A stretch of DNA of 18,174 nucleotides, taken from NCBI GenBank assembly GCA_017545095.1, contig JAFYCU010000039.1:1-18174 (forward strand), in the 5' to 3' direction. Below the pieces are notes generated by a model that was given only the letters and a program-made list of their open reading frames with translations, was not told the origin of the DNA and searched no databases. This document shows, piece after piece, positions 13,003 to 18,174 of this stretch (position 1 is its first letter; every line of letters starts with the position of its first letter). Position numbers and translations under genes: made by a program. This stretch comes from Muribaculaceae bacterium. GTDB taxonomy: Bacteria > Bacteroidota > Bacteroidia > Bacteroidales > Muribaculaceae.

Positions 13003-13638
13003 ATGAATCATCCCCAGCAAACAGGCATACTTTTCGACCTTGACGGCGTGCTTATCGACACCGAGGGTACCTATGCCCGGTTCTGGACCGCCGTAGACCA
13101 GCGGTACCCCACCGGAGTGCCCGATTTCGCCTTTTCAATCAAAGGGTCGAACCTGCAAGACATCCTATCCAAGCACTTTCCCGATGCCTCGATTCGCCAG
13201 CAGGTGTGGGAGATGCTCGACGGCTTTCAACAAGCGATGCGTTTCGACCTTTTCCCAGGTGCCCTGGAGCTTGTGCAGATGCTGCGGCAGGCCGACATCC
13301 CGCTGTGTGTGGTCACCAGCAGCGACCAGCGCAAGATGGACGCGTTGGCCGTGCAGCATCCCGATTTTCTGCCGCTGTTCCAAGGCATAGTCACCGGCGA
13401 CATGGTGACCCACGCCAAGCCCCACCCGGAGTGTTTCTTGCGTGGTGCCGCTCTCATCCATCGCGACATCCAGCACTGCATCGTTGTGGAAGACTCGCTC
13501 AAGGGTCTGCAGGCAGGCCGTGCAGCCGGCGCACACGTGGTGGGACTCACCACCACCTACGGTCCCGAACAAGTGAAACCCTTATGCGACATCATGGCAG
13601 CCGACATCAGCCAAATCAAGCTTGAGATGCTGTTTTAG
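13003..13638 (+). CDS. HAD-superfamily phosphatase (beta-phosphoglucomutase-like subfamily)
   Basis: The 211-aa cytosolic hydrolase has all four HAD motifs: I, FDLDGVLIDTEG with nucleophile Asp12 and acid/base Asp14; II, VVTSS; III, AKPHPECF with the catalytic Lys; IV, VVEDSLKGLQAGRAAG with the metal-binding Asp. A helical cap follows motif I (about 20-85), as in the phosphoglycolate phosphatase/beta-phosphoglucomutase group. The true substrate cannot be assigned. The ATG at 13003 follows a -7 element (12973-12980) by only about 22 nt, giving a short leader. Its TAG overlaps the first unit of a short 7-nt repeat, and rlmH follows 63 nt later, probably on the same transcript. Confidence 0.92.
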   Translation: MNHPQQTGILFDLDGVLIDTEGTYARFWTAVDQRYPTGVPDFAFSIKGSNLQDILSKHFPDASIRQQVWEMLDGFQQAMRFDLFPGALELVQMLRQADIPLCVVTSSDQRKMDALAVQHPDFLPLFQGIVTGDMVTHAKPHPECFLRGAALIHRDIQHCIVVEDSLKGLQAGRAAGAHVVGLTTTYGPEQVKPLCDIMAADISQIKLEMLF

Positions 13639-13657
13639 AACCGAGAACCAAGCCCAT
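13637..13657. repeat. Short heptanucleotide array at the HAD gene stop
   Basis: Units AGAACCG, AGAACCA and a degenerate AGCCCAT start within the TAG stop codon. The same unit occurs, reverse-complemented, in the folC tail array. Confidence 0.6.
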
Positions 13658-13701
13658 AGATTCCCTTTGTAGGTAAGCTATTGCATCAGTCATCACTCTT
13701 T

Positions 13702-14175
13702 ATGAGATTCACCCTATTAGTTGTTGGCCGCACCACCACCGGCTACCTGAAGACCGGCATCGACGAGTATGTCAGTCGTCTTGGTCACTACGTGCAGTTC
13801 GACATCCAGCACCTGCAGGATGCCAAAAACACGCGCCACCAAAGCGAAGCGCAACAGAAAACCGCCGAAGGGCGGCAGATACTCGCCGCCGTGGAGAGTA
13901 GCGACTATGTGGTGCTGCTCGACGAACGCGGACGGGAATACAGTTCCACTGCATTCGCGCAATTCGTACAGAAACGAATGCTCAGTGGTGTGAAACGCGT
14001 GGTGTTTGTCGTGGGGGGACCTTATGGGTTCAGCCAGGAAGTATATGCCCGCGCCAACGACAAGCTCTCGTTGAGCCAGATGACCTTCCCGCACGAACTG
14101 ATTCGCCTCATCTTTGTTGAGCAACTCTACCGTGCATTCACCATCCTCAACCACGAGCCCTATCATCATGATTGA
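13702..14175 (+). CDS. rlmH: 23S rRNA (pseudouridine1915-N3)-methyltransferase RlmH
   Basis: This SPOUT-class methyltransferase modifies pseudouridine 1915 of helix 69 in assembled ribosomes, using S-adenosylmethionine. The knot region is clear: VVLLDERGREYSSTAFAQF, VVFVVGGPYGF and LSLSQMTFPHELIRLIFVEQ (with adjoining residues). The C-terminus RAFTILNHEPYHHD ends in the family's His-His signature. The open frame reaches a TTG at 13681, but ATG 13702 (MRFTLLVVG) gives 157 aa, the normal RlmH length and N-terminus. No separate promoter is obvious, so read-through from the HAD gene is likely. Confidence 0.97.
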   Translation: MRFTLLVVGRTTTGYLKTGIDEYVSRLGHYVQFDIQHLQDAKNTRHQSEAQQKTAEGRQILAAVESSDYVVLLDERGREYSSTAFAQFVQKRMLSGVKRVVFVVGGPYGFSQEVYARANDKLSLSQMTFPHELIRLIFVEQLYRAFTILNHEPYHHD

Positions 14176-14179
14176 CCCT

Positions 14180-14194
14180 TGGCACGATTTTTGC
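14180..14194 (+). promoter_or_regulatory. Putative sigma-54 (RpoN) promoter upstream of lon
   Basis: TGGCACG, four bases and TTGC place GG (-24) and GC (-12) at the spacing required by RpoN, preceded by T as in the consensus. Only the last consensus position (W) departs, being C. Transcription would start near 14206, leaving a leader of about 93 nt before lon. No vegetative promoter is obvious in the same gap. Confidence 0.55.
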
Positions 14195-14261
14195 CTATCG
14201 GATTGAGTTTAGAACAGATGCTGAATGTAGATTTAGCTTGAAGGAATGATTATTCACCCTC

Positions 14262-14282
14262 GCTTCTTGCATCTCGCATCTT
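14262..14282. repeat. Heptanucleotide array before lon
   Basis: Three units read GCTTCTT, GCATCTC, GCATCTT, ending 16 nt before the lon start codon, where a ribosome would contact the leader. Confidence 0.6.
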
Positions 14283-14298
14283 AAAAGATTAACGACCC

Positions 14299-16740
14299 AT
14301 GTTTGAAGACTTAGAAAACGAAATCAACGATGCGGCCTCCACGCGCATGATGCCCATCTTTGCTGAAATACCCAACAAAACCGAGGAAGACGAGCAGCTG
14401 CAAAGCGGCGACAAGATGGAAATCGCCATTCTTGCCATGCGCAACCTCGTGCTCTTTCCGGCCATGACCACCTCGGTGGCCATCGGCCGCGAGAAATCGA
14501 TGCGCCTCGTGCAGGAGTGCATGCGCAAGCGACGCACCATCGGTGTCATCTGCCAGTTTGACAGCCACGTGGAGAATCCCACCCAGGCCGACCTGTATCA
14601 AGGCGGCACGCTGGCCGACATCATCAAGATTTTGGAACTGCCCGACGGATCCACCAATGTGATTCTGCAAGGCCGTTCCAGCTTTGTGCTGAACGAGATC
14701 ACCGCCACCGAGCCTTATCTCAAGGGCACGGTGACGCTCGTCGAGGATCTAGTGCCCGAAAAAGACGACAAGGAATTTAAAATCCTTATCCAGAGCATCA
14801 AGGAAACCACAGCCAAGCTACTCAAATATTTTGAGGAAGGCGGCCGCGACCTGGCGTTTGCGATGAAGAACATCGACAACCCCGTGTATATGATGCACTT
14901 TCTGGCCACCAATCTGCCCTTTGAGGCCAGCGAGAAGCAGACGATGCTTGAGGAGCGTGACGTGCGCAAGCGCGCCTATCTGCTCTACACCTACCTGCGC
15001 CGCGAGGCACAGCTGCTCGAACTCAAGGCCGACATCCAGTCGCGCACGCGCGAGGACCTCTCGCAGCAGCAGCGCGAGCACTTCCTGCAACAGCAAATCC
15101 GCACCATTCAGGAAGAACTCGGCACCAACGACGAGGACTTGAACGAACTGGAGGCCCGCGCACAGAAAATCAAGTGGAGCGAGGCCGTGGAACAACACTA
15201 CCAGAAAGAGATGAAGAAGCTCGAGCGGCTCAACCAACAGTCGCCCGACTACTCGGTGCAATATGGCTACCTCGACACCATGCTCTCGCTGCCGTGGGAG
15301 AAATACAGCCGCGATAACTTCAACCTGAGCCGCGTTGAGTCCAAGCTCAACAAAGACCATTACGGCCTGGAGAAAGTGAAAGACCGCATCCTTGAGCATC
15401 TGTCGGTGCTCAAGCTGCGCGGCGACCTCAAGGCTCCCATCCTGTGCCTCTATGGTCCTCCGGGCGTGGGCAAGACCTCGCTGGGCCGATCGGTGGCCGA
15501 GGCCCTGCACCGCAAGTATGCCCGCATCTCGCTGGGCGGACTCCACGACGAGGCCGAGATTCGCGGTCACCGGCGCACCTACATCGGCGCCATGCCGGGA
15601 CGCATCATCGAGGCCCTGAAAAAGTGCGGCACGAGCAACCCCGTCATCGTCCTTGACGAAATCGACAAGGTGGGTCAGGACTACAAGGGCGACCCGTCGT
15701 CGGCACTGCTCGATGTGCTCGACCCCGAGCAGAACAGCAAGTTCCACGACAACTATCTTGACGTGGACTACGACTTGTCGAAGGTGCTGTTCATTGCCAC
15801 GGCCAACAACCTGAGCACCATCAGTCAACCGCTGCTCGACCGCATGGAGGTGATCGAAATCAACGGCTATATCACCGAGGAGAAAATCGAGATTGCCAAG
15901 CGTCACCTGCTGCCCAAGCAGCTCGCCGATAATGGCTTCAAGCCCCGCGAGGTGAAGATGAACGCCGATGTGCTAACGGCCATCATCGAGCGCTACACCC
16001 GCGAGAGCGGTGTGCGCGAACTGGAGAAAAAAATCGCGCAGGTGCTACGCAAAATCGCGCGACTCAAGGCCGGCGAGCAGGAATTCCCCACCACAATCAC
16101 CGTCGACATGCTGCCCGACTACCTCGGTGCCAAGGACTTCGCCCGCGACACCTATGAGGGCAACGAGTTTGCCGGTGTGGTCACCGGCCTGGCGTGGACT
16201 GCCGTGGGCGGTGAAATCCTCTATGTGGAGTCGTCGCTGGCCAAGGGCAAGGGCGAGAAGCTCACCCTGACGGGCAACCTGGGCGACGTGATGAAAGAGT
16301 CGGCGGTCATCGCCTTGCAATACCTGCGCTCGCACAGCCCGCTACTGGGCATCGACGTGGATCTGTTCGACCGCTACAACGTGCACATCCATGTGCCCGA
16401 GGGTGCCATTCCCAAGGACGGCCCATCGGCCGGCATCACCATGGTCACCTCGCTCGCCTCGTCGTTCACCCAGCGCAAGGTGCGTGACCATCTGGCCATG
16501 ACCGGCGAAATCACCCTGCGCGGCAAGGTGCTGCCTGTGGGAGGCATCAAGGAGAAAATCCTCGCAGCCAAGCGCGCAGGCATCACCGACATCATCCTCT
16601 GCCGCGCTAACGAGAAAGACATCGCCGAAATCAACGACATCTACCTGCGCGGCCTCACGTTCCATTACGTCGACACCATCAAGGACGTACTCGACTACGC
16701 TCTGCTCCCCGACCGCGTGCGCGACGCCATCGAGCTGTGA
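14299..16740 (+). CDS. lon: ATP-dependent Lon protease
   Basis: Lon degrades misfolded and short-lived regulatory proteins in the cytosol. The 813-aa product has an N-terminal substrate-binding LON domain (about 40-250, [20 protein letters not shown]). A coiled region follows ([19 protein letters not shown]). The AAA+ module has Walker [10 protein letters not shown] (386-394) and Walker [10 protein letters not shown]. The C-terminal protease domain has catalytic Ser710 (PKDGPSAG) and Lys753 (VGGIKEK), with the same 43-residue spacing as E. coli Ser679/Lys722. Length is normal for the family, with a somewhat extended acidic N-terminus. The ATG at 14299 has no Shine-Dalgarno, as usual in this phylum. 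A sigma-54-type promoter and a 7-nt array lie upstream. Confidence 0.98.
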   Translation: MFEDLENEINDAASTRMMPIFAEIPNKTEEDEQLQSGDKMEIAILAMRNLVLFPAMTTSVAIGREKSMRLVQECMRKRRTIGVICQFDSHVENPTQADLYQGGTLADIIKILELPDGSTNVILQGRSSFVLNEITATEPYLKGTVTLVEDLVPEKDDKEFKILIQSIKETTAKLLKYFEEGGRDLAFAMKNIDNPVYMMHFLATNLPFEASEKQTMLEERDVRKRAYLLYTYLRREAQLLELKADIQSRTREDLSQQQREHFLQQQIRTIQEELGTNDEDLNELEARAQKIKWSEAVEQHYQKEMKKLERLNQQSPDYSVQYGYLDTMLSLPWEKYSRDNFNLSRVESKLNKDHYGLEKVKDRILEHLSVLKLRGDLKAPILCLYGPPGVGKTSLGRSVAEALHRKYARISLGGLHDEAEIRGHRRTYIGAMPGRIIEALKKCGTSNPVIVLDEIDKVGQDYKGDPSSALLDVLDPEQNSKFHDNYLDVDYDLSKVLFIATANNLSTISQPLLDRMEVIEINGYITEEKIEIAKRHLLPKQLADNGFKPREVKMNADVLTAIIERYTRESGVRELEKKIAQVLRKIARLKAGEQEFPTTITVDMLPDYLGAKDFARDTYEGNEFAGVVTGLAWTAVGGEILYVESSLAKGKGEKLTLTGNLGDVMKESAVIALQYLRSHSPLLGIDVDLFDRYNVHIHVPEGAIPKDGPSAGITMVTSLASSFTQRKVRDHLAMTGEITLRGKVLPVGGIKEKILAAKRAGITDIILCRANEKDIAEINDIYLRGLTFHYVDTIKDVLDYALLPDRVRDAIEL

Positions 16741-16796
16741 GAGGCGGTTGAAAAGAATAGAACATAAGCCCTCGACAGCGGTTGACATAGCGTTAC

Positions 16797-16873
16797 ACGG
16801 GGACGGTTTTACAGGTGGTAAGAGCGTCGGATTCATAACTCGGAGGTCCTGAGTTCAAATCTCAGTCCCGATA
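16797..16873 (+). tRNA. tRNA-Met-like (anticodon CAT), 5' half poorly paired
   Basis: The 3' half is convincing: anticodon loop TTCATAA (16832-16838), variable AGGTC, T stem CTGAG/CTCAG with loop TTCAAAT, acceptor strand TCCCGAT, then ACC. The D-arm 3' strand GAGC and GGTGG loop are present. The 5' side fits badly. The acceptor ACGGGGA leaves two mismatches (positions 2-71 and 3-70). The D stem GTTT/GAGC needs two wobbles and a 12-nt loop. The anticodon stem has a G-T and an A-C pair. It may be a divergent elongator tRNA-Met or a decaying copy. A strong terminator follows 5 nt after the discriminator base. Confidence 0.6.
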
Positions 16874-16878
16874 CCGCG

Positions 16879-16910
16879 AAAAGGAGGTTCATAGAGCCTC
16901 CTTTTTTTCC
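16879..16910 (+). terminator. Strong terminator after the tRNA-Met-like gene
   Basis: AAAAGGAGG (16879-16887) pairs with CCTCCTTTT (16897-16905) around a 9-nt loop and is followed by a T run through 16908. On the minus strand CCTCCTTTT also ends in four T, so it may serve the convergent gene at 16987 as well. Confidence 0.85.
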
Positions 16911-16947
16911 GTATATAAAAGTTGTGTAAGCAGATAACTTGCTCACT

Positions 16948-16968
16948 ATGGAGTGTGGAGTGAGAGCC
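16948..16968. repeat. Short heptanucleotide array
   Basis: Units ATGGAGT, GTGGAGT, GAGAGCC lie in the gap between the terminator and the archaemetzincin-like gene, 18 nt from that gene's stop. Confidence 0.45.
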
Positions 16969-16986
16969 AACGCATAAGGAGGTAGA

Positions 16987-17619
16987 TCAGCGGCCTATCA
17001 GGTTTTTGCAGTAGTCGCACAAGTCGGTTTTCCCTCGGAAGTCGCCCTTGCCTTTCGCATCACGCATGATGCAATCAGGGTTATCTTTCGGGCAGTGAGG
17101 CCAATGGTAATAGGTGTGGATAAACTCATGGCAAGCCGTCTGCCAGAGTCTATTTTTTGAGCCTAAACGATAGGTCGACACCACACAGCTGTGGTAGCAG
17201 TGCATGCTCAACCCAAGCACACCCCAGTCATCATAGCCATGCAAATTGGTGGAGATATCATTGTGCATCAGAGCGATTATTGTCGTGTGCTTCTCCTTTG
17301 GAGCCAATGATTTGAGGATGATGTTGCCGCGATAGCGCGTGTGAGCAGCGTTGAACCACTCCTTTTGGAGCGGTTTTGCCGGCAACAATTTGATGGTGTC
17401 GATGTGCACATCCACCATGGGAACAAGTCGCTTTTCCAATTCCTGCTTCAGTTGTAAGGCTTCTTTCTGTGAGAAATCGCCCAGTGGTTGCAACAGAATG
17501 GTGGTGTGTGACTTGGATGGCTTCACTGTGGACTTGTTCGATGCATCGCTCCCGTGGTCGCTGCAACCAATCAACAATACGGCGAAAAACGCCAAAATCA
17601 GAATCTTAATGGTTTTCAT
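16987..17619 (-). CDS. Archaemetzincin-like zinc metalloprotease lipoprotein
   Basis: The 210-aa product has a clean lipobox LIGC (Cys19). The C-terminal half carries a zinc-protease site CHEFIHTYYHWPHC: His164, Glu165, His168, with candidate third ligands His172 or His175. A four-cysteine set follows (Cys176, Cys183 in NPDCIM, Cys201 and Cys204 in LCDYC). The preceding HSCVVSTYRL strand also fits archaemetzincins. These have HExxHxxGxxHC and a second structural zinc bound by four Cys. Here one residue is inserted and the usual Gly is missing (TYYHWPHC instead of TxxGxPHC). Archaemetzincins are typically soluble aminopeptidase-like enzymes, so a lipid-anchored form suggests action outside the inner membrane. 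It is transcribed alone, convergent with lon/tRNA. Family assignment is good; activity is untested. Confidence 0.82.
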   Translation of the reverse strand: MKTIKILILAFFAVLLIGCSDHGSDASNKSTVKPSKSHTTILLQPLGDFSQKEALQLKQELEKRLVPMVDVHIDTIKLLPAKPLQKEWFNAAHTRYRGNIILKSLAPKEKHTTIIALMHNDISTNLHGYDDWGVLGLSMHCYHSCVVSTYRLGSKNRLWQTACHEFIHTYYHWPHCPKDNPDCIMRDAKGKGDFRGKTDLCDYCKNLIGR

Positions 17620-17704
17620 TCAAGAGGTTTGTGAAAGCATTAACATTAAAATATATATCACCCATAAAAAGGTAACCCGTTGGAAGGAGAGTGGAGAGAA
17701 CTTT

Positions 17705-17950
17705 CTACAACTCGTCCTCGTTGTTCTGAATCAACAGATAGATGGCGCACAGCTGCCCGTCCTTGTACTTGCGCAGCATGCAGCAAATGCTCCATAGCGG
17801 GCTGGTGAACGTCTCGCCGTCGAAGAGCGCGGGATGTCCGGCGCGGTCAAGCACAAGGATGTCGTAGTGGCCAGGCACTCCCTCGTTGCCGGGCAACGCC
17901 ATGCGTTTGCCGCGCATAGTGACTAAAATGACTGGTGTTTGGTTTGGCAT
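17705..17950 (-). CDS. 81-aa hypothetical protein
   Basis: This is a short soluble protein beginning MPNQTPVILVTMRGKRMALP, with a YDILVLDRAG strand, an LFDGETFTSPLWSICCMLRKY segment and an acidic end (NNEDEL). There is no signal peptide or recognisable family. It is divergent from the ORF at 17995, with only 44 nt between the start codons. Because its neighbour looks like a mobile-element gene, this one may belong to the same accessory segment. A start at the second ATG (residue 12) is possible. I assign no function. Confidence 0.55.
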   Translation of the reverse strand: MPNQTPVILVTMRGKRMALPGNEGVPGHYDILVLDRAGHPALFDGETFTSPLWSICCMLRKYKDGQLCAIYLLIQNNEDEL

Positions 17951-17954
17951 ATTT

Positions 17955-17985
17955 TTTGCTGTTTGAGAAATTATTACTAATTTCG
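17955..17985 (+). promoter_or_regulatory. Promoter for the 17995 ORF
   Basis: TTTG (17955-17958), a 19-nt spacer and TAATTTCG (17978-17985, one mismatch) place transcription start close to 17992, only a few bases before the ATG. The mRNA would be nearly leaderless. Confidence 0.45.
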
Positions 17986-17994
17986 CTGCCGAAT

Positions 17995-18174
17995 ATGGAA
18001 CGCATTAAACTGACAAAGCGCGAGAAGAACGTATTGCGGCTGCTGCGCGATGGCAATTCCGAGGCATTGAGCGAGTTTGACGCGCCCAGCGTCGAGCACC
18101 TCGCCCACCTTGGCTTGGTGCGGCGTGCAGGTGTGGAGGGCGCAGGCTTCGACGATGCCCGGCTCACCAACATG
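17995..18174 (+). CDS. Helix-turn-helix-like protein, truncated by the window end
   Basis: Sixty codons are visible from ATG 17995, running off the edge: MERIKLTKREKNVLRLLRDG, then EHLAHLGLVRRAGVEG and DDARLTN. The pattern of a helix, a turn, a second helix and a GLVRR/DARLT wing resembles small winged-helix proteins I associate with Bacteroidales prophages and transposable elements, but I cannot name a family. The minus-strand frame across the same bases is longer but lacks sensible composition. The rest of the protein lies outside. Confidence 0.6.
   Translation, partial: MERIKLTKREKNVLRLLRDGNSEALSEFDAPSVEHLAHLGLVRRAGVEGAGFDDARLTNM

Noticed and set aside
13681..13701. TTG start for rlmH
   Set aside because: ATG 13702 gives the normal N-terminus MRFTLLVVG and normal family length.
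14818..15906. 362-codon open frame antisense to lon
   Set aside because: It lies wholly within lon on the other strand, is rich in His/Val/Leu/Gln from reversed GC-rich codons, and has no recognisable domain. Lon is certain.
16975..16986. AAGGAGGT-like sequence resembling a strong Shine-Dalgarno on the plus strand
   Set aside because: No start codon or ORF follows on the plus strand, and this phylum makes little use of such sites.
17847..18173. Minus-strand frame across the right edge
   Set aside because: Ser/Arg/Pro-rich shadow composition; the plus-strand ORF at 17995 has a promoter and protein-like helices.

Overview
The window looks like a Bacteroidales chromosome, most likely Prevotellaceae or a close relative. 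Promoters have the Bacteroidetes form (TTTG, 19-21 nt, TAnnTTTG) and start codons lack clear Shine-Dalgarno sequences. The gene set fits too: PorT-like barrel proteins, a BACON-GH16 lipoprotein, a COX24-like 30-residue protein between HU and RNase G, and a pfs-luxS neighbourhood. The genus is inferred from gene content, not from a marker gene.

Layout. Bases 1-398 hold the 3' end of a large, probably phage- or ICE-type gene. It stops 18 nt short of the 3' end of a minus-strand tRNA-Val, and its last codons lie over that tRNA's terminator. Next come a DJ-1/PfpI protein (+), two related outer-membrane barrel proteins (-), ApbE (+), and an RNase G / 30-aa basic protein / HU cluster (-). From 12885 down to 6648 is a long minus-strand series: FAD-dependent oxidoreductase, FolC, MTA/SAH nucleosidase (Pfs), a 53-aa protein with its own promoter, LuxS, a translationally coupled lipoprotein, and a BACON-GH16 glucanase. 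On the plus strand from 13003 follow a HAD phosphatase, RlmH and Lon, then a tRNA-Met-like sequence and a strong terminator. The right end has an archaemetzincin-like lipoprotein (-), an 81-aa orphan (-) and a truncated helix-turn-helix-like ORF (+). No intergenic stretch exceeds 300 bases.

How the genes connect. Pfs and LuxS form the S-adenosylhomocysteine recycling/AI-2 route, but this LuxS carries substitutions at two positions corresponding to its active site (H11 to L, E57 to D). FolC serves folate and one-carbon supply. RNase G, HU, RlmH and Lon are housekeeping RNA, nucleoid, ribosome and protein-quality functions. A near-perfect sigma-54 promoter lies upstream of lon.

Non-coding structure. 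At least seven degenerate 7-nt tandem arrays sit at gene boundaries from 9767 rightwards. Two of them have become coding sequence at the C-termini of FolC and the FAD oxidoreductase, and another touches the pfs start codon. Three short palindromes with GCGAG...CTCGC arms lie in other gaps. A promoter-plus-terminator pair at 1211-1318 could define a small RNA. I see no CRISPR array, insertion sequence or rRNA.
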